From: Acinetobacter sp. ANC 4204
GTDB lineage: Bacteria; Pseudomonadota; Gammaproteobacteria; Pseudomonadales; Moraxellaceae
Reading direction: 5' to 3'
Assembly (NCBI RefSeq): GCF_002135205.1
Contig: NZ_NEFZ01000004.1
Coordinates: forward strand, 62,001 to 126,000
DNA length: 64,000 nt
Part shown: piece after piece, positions 16,131 through 25,621 of the stretch
Layout: every line of letters begins with the position of its first letter
Position numbering within the stretch: the first letter of the stretch is position 1
Program-made: the position numbers and the translations under genes
Notes under the pieces: model-generated
The model's database searches: none
What the model was told of the DNA's origin: nothing
What the model saw: only the letters and a program-made list of their open reading frames with translations

Positions 16131-19100
16131 TTATTCACCAAAAGCAAAGTAACCAGCTTCACGTGCATCTTGACGATTTCGTGATAAATATATGCCATCT
16201 TCCGCACGGTCGATACGACGTTGGCGATTACGATAACTTTGGTTAAGGTTGATTCTAGTGATTCGACGTGATGGATTTTTATCATTGAAGCCTTGAATCT
16301 CTTCCCAAATTTCATCCATCTCTTGCTGGTCATCCAGCATTTTCGCTCGTGACCATAATGTCATCAAACGGCTACGACGCTCGTTGAGCTTTCGGTTAAG
16401 CTGGTAAATTGCTGTTTTGCCTTCATTAGCTGTTCGAACATCTGCTGGTGAGAAACCCATACCTTGTACAAGTAAATCCATTGAGCTGACATCATCCATG
16501 ATAGATACACCAGTTTTGTCTTGTACACCCTCATCAGCATAACGATAGGTTTTGGCAAAGTTTTTTAGGAAAACTGGCAGCATAGTCTCAATGCCACGTA
16601 AAGTCTGACCTTCAGTAATATCTTGACTACCTTTGACCAAATTAGTTCCTATTCCTGCCACTGGTCCAAGTGCACCAGCCATAGCAGATTCAGCCCACCG
16701 CTTACCTTCAAGCCCCTCTTGTACATCCGGAAGTAACATATTATTAATACCAACACGGCCTGATAGATCTATTGGTGTTAGAGCTCTAGGTGCACCTTTC
16801 ATCAATAAAGTTGAGATCGTGGGTCCAAACGCTTCAGCAAGATAGTTTCGTAATGCAACTTCTGCATCCCAAGGATCATCATCATCCCCGCCCATCCATG
16901 ATGCAAGTGATAACAACATCCCGACCATAGGTAGCCCAAGCGTACCCGCAAAAGTTGCGTGCATTACCAAAATTGCACCAAGTGATTTCAGGGCTTCTTT
17001 CCGTTCAGCTTCTGTCTCACCTTTGATTGACTGATATGTCTGACGAGCTAATGTATAAACCATGTTCTGCCCAAACTGTTTAAACAGTAGAAGAACTTTA
17101 GCAACATTACCTTGCATAATACGTGGACGGTTCCCAGAACTGTAATCAAAGTGTCCTCTGTAAGTTGCATCTACAGCTTGATCAAAAGCTGAGTCATGAT
17201 TTACACCTGCTTGCCGAGCCAAACGATATGAGGCAATAAAGGTCACTTCACGGTTGAAACGCTCTGCATTATGAAACAAGACACTAGCTGCACGCATAAT
17301 CGGACGTGTTTTCCACATAATTCCACTATCCTCTCCCTGAGCAATTCCTGCTAAATCATGTGCCTGTGTTACATCAATCACACCACGAGATACAGCTTCA
17401 TCGTAAGCCTGCTTTTCGTCCTTATTTAAAAATTTGGAAATATCAGCACTCATTGTTTTATAAAGGTCGGTTTTTGAGCCTTCCCACTTAACCTTATGAA
17501 ACTCCACACCCTTTCTAAAATCATTAGATGCTTTCAGCAACTCATTAGCTGCTTTGTCGAAACCCCATTTAGCACCCATGATCGGATATGCAACCAATGC
17601 TGTCTGCGATAGGTTGACCAAAGCTGCTGCTGGTGATAGCCCCAGGTAATAAATAAAGCCCAAACTGGTTAATGCACTTGATAAAGGATGCCCTTTAGGG
17701 TTCATTAAGTTGTCATGACGATTGTTCATTTCATCAATGACTCGTTGAGCAGTCGGCTGATCAAAACTTTCTTTAAGCTTACTTTGTTCTGAGGCGTATT
17801 TCTGCATATCATCAAGCTGCTGAGCTAACTGATCACCAAATCGCAATTTGGCAAGATAACCTGCACCATGAAACATATTCTGAGCAAATGCACGGCGAGC
17901 ATCTTGACTGAATCCAGCAGTACCTTTTCGGTGGATACCGTGTTTTGCCCAAGATAAATCGGGCATAGATGATAAATACAGTTGACTTAAAGTATCTTCA
18001 AATTCTGCCTGTTCAGCAGTAGATAAACCCAGATTATCAACTTCAGCAAATAGGCTAGTCATAAATCCACGACCAACTGCATCACGAGAAGCGTTAAACG
18101 CTTTATCTAGCATGACTCGATCAGTTTTATAATGCGGATATTTCTGCATTAATTCTGACCGTAGACGTTGTGCTTCACCCATGGTCTCAGCGCGGCTAAT
18201 GCTTTCAACTTCACCATTTTGATTTCGCATCACCACTACATATTTACCAAAACGAGCTAATGGAAAGTAGACGCCTTTGACATATCCAAAGAAGTTATCA
18301 TCCATTTGTTTAAGTAAATCAGCTTTCTTTTGACTAGAAAGTTCTGATCTTAAGATGCGCTCTTTAATTGCTTGATGTACTTTTGCATAGTGCTTTTTAT
18401 AAGCATCACGTGCTTTTAAATACATTGCCTGAGCTTCAGGTGATAATGAATTGTAATCATCCCGTAATTGCTTATATCTTGAAACACTATCGCCTTTTAC
18501 ATAAGGCTTTGTAGGGTCAATTTTTGCTAACGTAGCATCATGCATTAACTCTGCAAGTTGATTTTCATCTTTTAGATTTGCCCACTCCCGCACGATACCG
18601 TCAGCTTCAGCACCTGCATCATTCTTATCAGCATCCATTTGAGCAACTAAATCATTATATTTGTTTAGTTGTGGTAATAGTTTGCTATAAATTTCAGTAA
18701 GTTGTCTACGTCCTAAAGCTGACAAGCCGATACCTAACCAATCAGTAAATTTATAACCTGTCTTATCCTTGACTGATGAAATGGAAATATTACTAAGGTT
18801 TTTGCTTAAATTATCAATAACATCTTTTGCTGAACGGCTAAATCTAATATCTGAACTTTCGCTATTAAATGTGCCCGTATTTCCCTCAGCTATTTTTACT
18901 TGGTTAGGCTCTAAGGCAACAATATATTCTTGATTTTCAAATTGATGTACTACACCTTGGTACTTACCTGATTTCGTTGCTTCAACAACCTTATCTCGAG
19001 ATACATTACCAGTTGTTTTAAATGCATTTCGAATGTTTACGAATAATGGCAATACGAAGCCATTATTGCCACGGTTGTTCGCGTACATATCAGCAGTATC

Positions 19101-22100
19101 AAAACTATCTGTTAAATATATTCCATCACCTAGAAGTCCATGACCTTGCTTAAACTCATTGAACTTGGTGGAAGTGCCATGATAAACAACCTTAGGTTCC
19201 CCATTTTCATCTAACACCTGTGAAGAATTTGCTACATCATTTTCCCAATCACCAAACCATTTCTTAAATTCTGGGGTACGGACTTGTAACCATTGTTGTT
19301 CTGAAAGATGTGTCTTTGCACCGTTTGGTGCTGTCATCCAATGACTTGTACCATGGTATTTTTGACGAATTAAATCTAATGATGACTGATGTTTAATTTG
19401 CCCAATCATACGCTCTGATAGTGCAAGCATATCATCAGGATTCAAATTAAGATTGATACCAAAATTATCAAATACCCATGCTTTTACATACGAAACAATA
19501 TTGTTAATCAACTTTTGTAGTGCATTCCGTTGAATCACATTACGTTGTTGCATAGTGGATGAAAGAGTTAACAAATATGGTAAATATTCAAGCTGCTGTC
19601 GTTCAGAGCCTTGTTCACGTTCCGCAAGCATTTTTGCAGCCAAAGCAACAGGATTGCCTTGCTCGACCAGCTTATTAAATTGATTCATCAATTCATTATA
19701 TTGCTTCTGGTTCATCATGTTTTGAAAACCAGCATGCCCACCCAACTCATGCAAGAATGTTGGCACTGTGCTTTCAGCAGTCAAATTTGATGCAACAAGT
19801 ACAGCTTTACCGTTGTAATAAAAACCCTCCACACCATCAACCTGATAATCCTGAATAATTTCAAGCTTACCTTGACGCTCCAATTCAGCAATGGTGTCCT
19901 CACCGAAGCGGTCAATCAAAAGCTCTCGTACTTGTTGAGTTGTAGAGCCTGTATAGCTTTTAGTGCGACGGCTATAAAGTGGAGTATCAGAATCGTTCTT
20001 AGATGAAAATTCTTGATTTTTATATTTACCAAAATAGCTTCGATCAACTACAGCCTTACGAGCTTCTGATAAAAACATCATTAAATCAGCATCATTATAA
20101 CGTGAAAGGAATTTATCAAATCCACGATCACGGAACCACTGACGAATATATCCTATAACTTCATTTAGCTTTTGACGTACAAAAGGACGTGACTTGGCAT
20201 TTTGAGCGATAAAGGCAAATAGCTCACTTACAGTTGCTTGTTGCGCATCTAATGGATCGTAATAGCCTTCCTCAACACCTTTTTTAAATGGCTTAATATA
20301 TGCATTATCGAATTGATTCATATCAACGCCATTATCTTTGGCTATTTTACGAATACCCTCAATGCCACCAAGCGCATTAAAAAGCTGCTGAAACTTGGTT
20401 TTATATTCTTGGCCAAATAATTGCTGAACTCCAAAATGCCCAACCACTTCATGTAATATGACTTCCTCATAGGCTTCATAAGTGGTCTGTTGTGTATTAT
20501 GATTTCCTTGGACATCCCCAGCATTAATATAAAGTGTGCCTTTATGCCAAACAGCACTTACATCATAACGTTTTGTATTGCCATCTTCATCTTGGTAGTA
20601 GTTTTCTTGCTGTATCGCTTCTGGCAAAGTCTCAAACGATTCAACGACAATAAACGGAAATTTGGACTCTACTACCCCATTGATCCCACTTTTAGATTTA
20701 CTTGGCGTGCTCCCTTTAGAAATCCCAGAGAGTATATCCGTTACAAGACTATTAGCCCGATTCTTAGAAATAGGCAAAAATGAAGTAGATAAAGGGGATG
20801 TATTTTTTCTCTCATTATCAGGTTTTAATTTGTCACGACTATAAAGTTTAATCCCTGTTTCTGTTTCTTCTGTTTTTAGTGTATCAACCAAATCAGAAAA
20901 CTTTGCATTGATTGCTTTGCGTTCATCACCATGTGGATATGGGCGCATCCACCCCCATGGTGTTTCTATCGCAGCATTTTCAGGTGCATGGTTTAAAAAT
21001 GGGCTATGTCCATTATTTTCAGTTATCTTATCCTCAACAAACCCCTGAAACGCACGTGCACTCAACTCATGCGGAGTTGTCCAATAATCAGAACCACGTC
21101 CTTCATCAAGGTTTTTGGCATCCATCACAAACTTAGTAGGTATTTTCCTAGTCTTGCTAACTTCTTTTTGAGCATCAGCCAACATTTTCAGACGATTTGC
21201 ATAACTGTTCATGGCTGAACGCAAGCGATCCAGTACTGCATCTTGATCTTTACTAAAACCAGAACGCCCTCGTACTGATTTATAAATCTCCCCTAACTGT
21301 TCTAAAGCATCATTAGTCCAACGAGCACCTGAAAATATACCGCTTGCAGATTTGTTTTTTACATCAGTTCGCCATTCTGTTTCGAGTAACTCACCATTGA
21401 TCAACTGCTGGGAAATCGTATCAAATACAACCAATTGTTCAGCACTGGCTGGCTTGTTATGACGTTTATAATATTTTGGATCACGCTGTTGAGACAATTC
21501 CTCTCTCAATGAATCCAACCGCTCTTTCACGCTGTCCCGACTTTGACCTACAAACTTATCCACCGCCTGCACATCTTCTACATACTGCTCAGCTTTTGTG
21601 GACATAGTTTTCATTAAATCAGTATAGGCATTGCGCACATCTTCTCGAACACCTGAATTCCTATAAGAAAATCCATGACTCACCATACGGTCTTTACTAT
21701 TGTTCGTTATTTTTAAACTACGTGTGCCATCAGAATCCACAACCCACTCTGCCGATGCGATACCATCTTGGCGTGCAAGATAGTGATCAAAAGCATGCCA
21801 CCACTCATGCGCAAGTGAACCAGCACCATTCATTTTGGTTAAATTGATCACCACTTTTGCAGGCTCATAATGTGCACGTGCACTACTTAAACCTTGCCCT
21901 CGTGCACCAAATGCCAATGCTAAATCACCATTTAAACTGATTGCTTTAGCAGGGATTTTCAATACTTCAGCCAGATCAAGTAAGCCGTCGTAGGCGTCAT
22001 TAAGCAACTGTTGACGTTCTTCCTGGTTATTCCAATTTCCAAATTCAACACCACGAAAGCCAAACACTTTCATAAAATCGGTATCTTTAGCATCACCTTT

Positions 22101-25100
22101 GCGACGCTCAATACCTTTGCGGACTGTATTTTCAGGACGTGGTAAATCCAACTCACCAAAAGTGGTACTGGTTTCAAGAATATTCGTTGCATTTTCAATT
22201 AAATAGGTTTGAGCATCCTGTTTCGCATCAAAAACCTTGTTTACTACTTTGACACGCTTTACATCATTAATTTGTCTCCAAATTTCAAATCCACTTTCGC
22301 CATCACGTCGTGCATATACCCGATGTTTCAAGCCAACCGCAACGACAGGCAGCATATCTTTTGCTTCATGTTCGCTATCAAACATACCAAGTTTTTTAGG
22401 ACTTCCTTTCCAATCGGTTTTTTTACTGTCCTCAATGACCCATTTACCAGTTTCATTTGAATTGGTCGATGACACAATTTCACTGATCGTATATCGCTTT
22501 GACCATGTAGGTCGGTTATCTGTTGATTTGGTTTTTTTTGATTTCCCTGCTGATAATGCTGTATCTTTTCGAGCACCTCCAATTTTTTCACCTAAATCTT
22601 TAATCACTTCTTTAGGTTTATTGACATCGGTGTTAGTCGCAGGCTTGGAAGTATCCTCATTTTTCAGCCAATCCTTAAATTGTTCCATATTCATGGTACG
22701 AATTGGACCTACTTTCCAGCCTTTGTCAAAGTTGGATTTATAGGCAGTGGTAGCTTCTTCCTGACTATCAAATCCCATCATCACTTTATGTTCATCAAAT
22801 CCACCCGTCACTTGATCTATTTGATCAACTACATAGATTTTTTCGGAGTCAGGATTTCTACCGACATAGGTATCAATGTTTTCCTGATCTGCACCTACAG
22901 TACGCTTGATATATCCATAGTGGTCGCTCATCGTGTGAGCCCATTCTTTCCCATTGGGATTAGTGCCACGACGTTCTGAACCTTTTGGGTTTTCTATAGC
23001 AATATCTAAACCATGAACTTTAATATGCCCTTTCTTATAGTTACCAGCTTCAATCTGGGCTTGAGTTGGTTCTGGCGTATTATTTTGTGAACTTGTTGCA
23101 GCCTGATGTGCATTTTCATCAATACTAATAGCATTAGGTTTTTTACCTATCCACTCCCCTGTATTTGGATGTTTCATACCTACAATTTCTACTGAACCAT
23201 TGGCTTTCTGTACAGCGTTGTAATTAGGATTATTTAATGCATTGGTCTTTTTATTGTCATCACGCAAATCAATTGTGAAATCATCACCCAATATCTCAAT
23301 ATCAGACATTACACTTTCAACTGTATCACCGTATTGTTTTTGAATTTGCTCAGAGCCAAATGATGTTGTAGTAATTTCAGTTTGCTGAGATTTAAGCTGA
23401 TCAATCTGTTTTTTAAGTTTTGCTTTTTGTGGAACAGATTTGGCATCTAAAAACTGTTGCTCGAGTTGTGCAAGTTGATCTGCAACATTGTTAGTTTTGG
23501 TTTTGTCAATATTATTTTGAGCATCCAAAATAGTATTTTTAGGCGTAGAAATATTATTTTCAGAAGCTGAAATAGAATTTGCTATTACACTTGGTTGGTC
23601 ATTGCTTTGCTGAAATGCATTAATTTCTTTACGAATCCTTGCCTTTTCAGGAACGGTTTTAGCTTCTTCAAATTGTTGTTCCAAAGCTTCAAGTTGTGCT
23701 TGATTTCCATTTTGTACCTGAGCTACATGGGGTTGAATCTCAATACGCTTTCCGTCTTGGACTACCTGGTAATCATTGCCTAAATTTTTCTTATCAATAA
23801 ATGCTTGCGCTTTTTCCTGATTACCAAACCATTTATTTTTACCATCAGGACCTAAGATTGGTTGAATAGTTTTCGTTTGTGGAGCCGACTCTGTTCCATT
23901 TTTCTCAAATTCTCCTGCCATTTCATCCGCTGTGTTAACGTCATACTGTTGAGAAATTGATTCGCCTGCATTGTCAGATTGTGCATTTCCTTGCTGTACT
24001 GCTGCATCTTCAAAGTTTGTATTAAAGGATTGTCCTTCATTCTGGTTTCCTAATAATTGGCGATAATCATTCGGTACCACATCACTGATCGGCGTATTGC
24101 TTTGCTCTTGAGTCTGCTGCTCTGGCGTATATCTCAATTGAGCTGTTGGAGATGCTCCACTATCCACAGCTAAAGCTGCTGCGGATGACATAGGTCCATC
24201 ATCTGGATTAATACCTAAACGTTCTGATGGTAACTGTGGCTGTGTTGAATGATCCTCAAAATAGTTTCCGCCACTTGGAGATAGTGGATTATTTGACGGG
24301 TCTAAATTACCAGACGTATTAAAATCTGCATCACCTTCATAATTGTTGCTTAATAAATTATCTGCATCCATTGATGGTTGATCATAAACAAAAGCTGTGC
24401 GGCCTTGATTATCACCCTGTGCTACATTTTCACGTGGGATATATTCACCAGACAAAGCATTATCTGGGCTTGGACCCAATTGAGGTGGTACAGATGGTAA
24501 ATTAGGTGTATTTGATTGCTGTTGGCTGTTTTGAGGTTCGGTTCCCGTGTTATGGCCAGATAAGATATTGGCAGCACCACCCATTGCCATACCAGCCAAA
24601 GTACCCATGACTGCTGCATCTTCAATACCATCATGCCAAGGCTTATCTAATGCCAAATTTTGTAAAATCTGCTCAGATACTGATTGCGGTAATTCTTCTA
24701 AAAAGCCTTCTGAAATTGCACCTTCAATTACACGACGAGGTAAAGACTTCGCAGGCATTGATGCAATCTCACCAGCAATATCTGCTGGACCTAGCTTACC
24801 ATTCACCAACATGGTATCTACATCACCGATACCTAGTTTTTGTGCTATACGACCACCAGCAAAACCAATTAAGCCACCAAGTACACCTGTTGTTGCTCCC
24901 GCTAAAGATTGATCTGCTGTTAAGCGTCCATCTACAGTCTCTTGGCGAATTTGTTCTGCTTGGCTACCTGCCATTCCGAGACCCTCACCAACCGAAGCAG
25001 CAACAACAGGGTTGGCTATGCCTGTACCTCGACCAAGTGCAGCACTGGCAAACATGGGTAGTATAGATTCAGCAACGGTATTTGTAAGAAGCGATGGATT

Positions 25101-25544
25101 GTCGATGACGTTTTTTGTTATATCAACTGCATTGTCGAATTTTTTACCAACCTTTGTTGCAAAGTCATCGCCTTCTTCAATTTTTCGATTTCCAACATTT
25201 GAAGAATCTTTTAATTGCTGTTGATACTGTTCAGACTGCCAACCTGTCATTGAGTTCTTAGTTGCTTTTGGATCGTAACCAAGCTTGTCAACAAGTATTT
25301 TGCCCGTAGCGCCATCAGACATTACATCACTTAAACCGACAACAATTTCACCAACACCTACTGTACCCTTACCGAGCAATGAAACAGCATGATCTTTCAC
25401 TTGACCAAGAAAACCTTTATCTTTAGGTTTGTCTGTCTTTTCTTCGCTCCAATTTTGTTCCCAAGGTTTTTTATTGATGGTGTCAGAATTATTTGCAGTT
25501 GGTTGATTCCAATTTTGTTCCCATGGTTTCTTTTGCTCAGACAT
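16131..25544 (-). CDS. giant polyvalent virion protein (3137 residues), PLxRFG type
   Basis: Probably an internal virion protein ejected into the host. In order: two KKPWEQNW repeats (5-12, 25-32); a Gly/Ala-rich hydrophobic region (about 40-330); a low-complexity Gln/Asn stretch to 560 and Leu/Gln coiled coils (to about 740); a phage pyrophosphatase-like domain around D891 (ENIDTYVGRN); a large domain with zinc-protease motif HEWWH (1246-1250); a second, HEVVGH (1698-1703); a third, HELGGH (1932-1937); an ADP-ribosyltransferase-like domain with FKKWFGDWEND and YHGTS (2121-2125); the PLARFG motif (2428-2433) that names the PLxRFG family; and a hydrophobic C-terminal region (about 2850-2885). 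Such polyvalent proteins are thought to protect the incoming genome or disarm the host. The frame is intact throughout. Confidence 0.85.
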   Translation of the reverse strand: MSEQKKPWEQNWNQPTANNSDTINKKPWEQNWSEEKTDKPKDKGFLGQVKDHAVSLLGKGTVGVGEIVVGLSDVMSDGATGKILVDKLGYDPKATKNSMTGWQSEQYQQQLKDSSNVGNRKIEEGDDFATKVGKKFDNAVDITKNVIDNPSLLTNTVAESILPMFASAALGRGTGIANPVVAASVGEGLGMAGSQAEQIRQETVDGRLTADQSLAGATTGVLGGLIGFAGGRIAQKLGIGDVDTMLVNGKLGPADIAGEIASMPAKSLPRRVIEGAISEGFLEELPQSVSEQILQNLALDKPWHDGIEDAAVMGTLAGMAMGGAANILSGHNTGTEPQNSQQQSNTPNLPSVPPQLGPSPDNALSGEYIPRENVAQGDNQGRTAFVYDQPSMDADNLLSNNYEGDADFNTSGNLDPSNNPLSPSGGNYFEDHSTQPQLPSERLGINPDDGPMSSAAALAVDSGASPTAQLRYTPEQQTQEQSNTPISDVVPNDYRQLLGNQNEGQSFNTNFEDAAVQQGNAQSDNAGESISQQYDVNTADEMAGEFEKNGTESAPQTKTIQPILGPDGKNKWFGNQEKAQAFIDKKNLGNDYQVVQDGKRIEIQPHVAQVQNGNQAQLEALEQQFEEAKTVPEKARIRKEINAFQQSNDQPSVIANSISASENNISTPKNTILDAQNNIDKTKTNNVADQLAQLEQQFLDAKSVPQKAKLKKQIDQLKSQQTEITTTSFGSEQIQKQYGDTVESVMSDIEILGDDFTIDLRDDNKKTNALNNPNYNAVQKANGSVEIVGMKHPNTGEWIGKKPNAISIDENAHQAATSSQNNTPEPTQAQIEAGNYKKGHIKVHGLDIAIENPKGSERRGTNPNGKEWAHTMSDHYGYIKRTVGADQENIDTYVGRNPDSEKIYVVDQIDQVTGGFDEHKVMMGFDSQEEATTAYKSNFDKGWKVGPIRTMNMEQFKDWLKNEDTSKPATNTDVNKPKEVIKDLGEKIGGARKDTALSAGKSKKTKSTDNRPTWSKRYTISEIVSSTNSNETGKWVIEDSKKTDWKGSPKKLGMFDSEHEAKDMLPVVAVGLKHRVYARRDGESGFEIWRQINDVKRVKVVNKVFDAKQDAQTYLIENATNILETSTTFGELDLPRPENTVRKGIERRKGDAKDTDFMKVFGFRGVEFGNWNNQEERQQLLNDAYDGLLDLAEVLKIPAKAISLNGDLALAFGARGQGLSSARAHYEPAKVVINLTKMNGAGSLAHEWWHAFDHYLARQDGIASAEWVVDSDGTRSLKITNNSKDRMVSHGFSYRNSGVREDVRNAYTDLMKTMSTKAEQYVEDVQAVDKFVGQSRDSVKERLDSLREELSQQRDPKYYKRHNKPASAEQLVVFDTISQQLINGELLETEWRTDVKNKSASGIFSGARWTNDALEQLGEIYKSVRGRSGFSKDQDAVLDRLRSAMNSYANRLKMLADAQKEVSKTRKIPTKFVMDAKNLDEGRGSDYWTTPHELSARAFQGFVEDKITENNGHSPFLNHAPENAAIETPWGWMRPYPHGDERKAINAKFSDLVDTLKTEETETGIKLYSRDKLKPDNERKNTSPLSTSFLPISKNRANSLVTDILSGISKGSTPSKSKSGINGVVESKFPFIVVESFETLPEAIQQENYYQDEDGNTKRYDVSAVWHKGTLYINAGDVQGNHNTQQTTYEAYEEVILHEVVGHFGVQQLFGQEYKTKFQQLFNALGGIEGIRKIAKDNGVDMNQFDNAYIKPFKKGVEEGYYDPLDAQQATVSELFAFIAQNAKSRPFVRQKLNEVIGYIRQWFRDRGFDKFLSRYNDADLMMFLSEARKAVVDRSYFGKYKNQEFSSKNDSDTPLYSRRTKSYTGSTTQQVRELLIDRFGEDTIAELERQGKLEIIQDYQVDGVEGFYYNGKAVLVASNLTAESTVPTFLHELGGHAGFQNMMNQKQYNELMNQFNKLVEQGNPVALAAKMLAEREQGSERQQLEYLPYLLTLSSTMQQRNVIQRNALQKLINNIVSYVKAWVFDNFGINLNLNPDDMLALSERMIGQIKHQSSLDLIRQKYHGTSHWMTAPNGAKTHLSEQQWLQVRTPEFKKWFGDWENDVANSSQVLDENGEPKVVYHGTSTKFNEFKQGHGLLGDGIYLTDSFDTADMYANNRGNNGFVLPLFVNIRNAFKTTGNVSRDKVVEATKSGKYQGVVHQFENQEYIVALEPNQVKIAEGNTGTFNSESSDIRFSRSAKDVIDNLSKNLSNISISSVKDKTGYKFTDWLGIGLSALGRRQLTEIYSKLLPQLNKYNDLVAQMDADKNDAGAEADGIVREWANLKDENQLAELMHDATLAKIDPTKPYVKGDSVSRYKQLRDDYNSLSPEAQAMYLKARDAYKKHYAKVHQAIKERILRSELSSQKKADLLKQMDDNFFGYVKGVYFPLARFGKYVVVMRNQNGEVESISRAETMGEAQRLRSELMQKYPHYKTDRVMLDKAFNASRDAVGRGFMTSLFAEVDNLGLSTAEQAEFEDTLSQLYLSSMPDLSWAKHGIHRKGTAGFSQDARRAFAQNMFHGAGYLAKLRFGDQLAQQLDDMQKYASEQSKLKESFDQPTAQRVIDEMNNRHDNLMNPKGHPLSSALTSLGFIYYLGLSPAAALVNLSQTALVAYPIMGAKWGFDKAANELLKASNDFRKGVEFHKVKWEGSKTDLYKTMSADISKFLNKDEKQAYDEAVSRGVIDVTQAHDLAGIAQGEDSGIMWKTRPIMRAASVLFHNAERFNREVTFIASYRLARQAGVNHDSAFDQAVDATYRGHFDYSSGNRPRIMQGNVAKVLLLFKQFGQNMVYTLARQTYQSIKGETEAERKEALKSLGAILVMHATFAGTLGLPMVGMLLSLASWMGGDDDDPWDAEVALRNYLAEAFGPTISTLLMKGAPRALTPIDLSGRVGINNMLLPDVQEGLEGKRWAESAMAGALGPVAGIGTNLVKGSQDITEGQTLRGIETMLPVFLKNFAKTYRYADEGVQDKTGVSIMDDVSSMDLLVQGMGFSPADVRTANEGKTAIYQLNRKLNERRSRLMTLWSRAKMLDDQQEMDEIWEEIQGFNDKNPSRRITRINLNQSYRNRQRRIDRAEDGIYLSRNRQDAREAGYFAFGE

Positions 25545-25594
25545 GACAAACTCCTATTAGCATGTCATGTATGCTGTGGCTTAAGCACTTTTTA

Positions 25595-25612
25595 GTCGAA
25601 CCTTAGAGGGGG
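25595..25612 (-). repeat. late-operon junction motif, copy 2
   Basis: Minus strand CCCCCTCTAAGGTTCGAC, nine bases after the stop of the 641-residue gene and 50 bases before the giant gene. Confidence 0.7.
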
Positions 25613-25621
25613 ATAAGATTT

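Noticed and set aside
22237..22743. 168-residue plus-strand frame opposite the giant gene
   Set aside because: It lies fully inside the intact giant frame, has no ribosome site and a composition expected of an antisense shadow. The same applies to the frames at 24547-24912 and 24650-25066.
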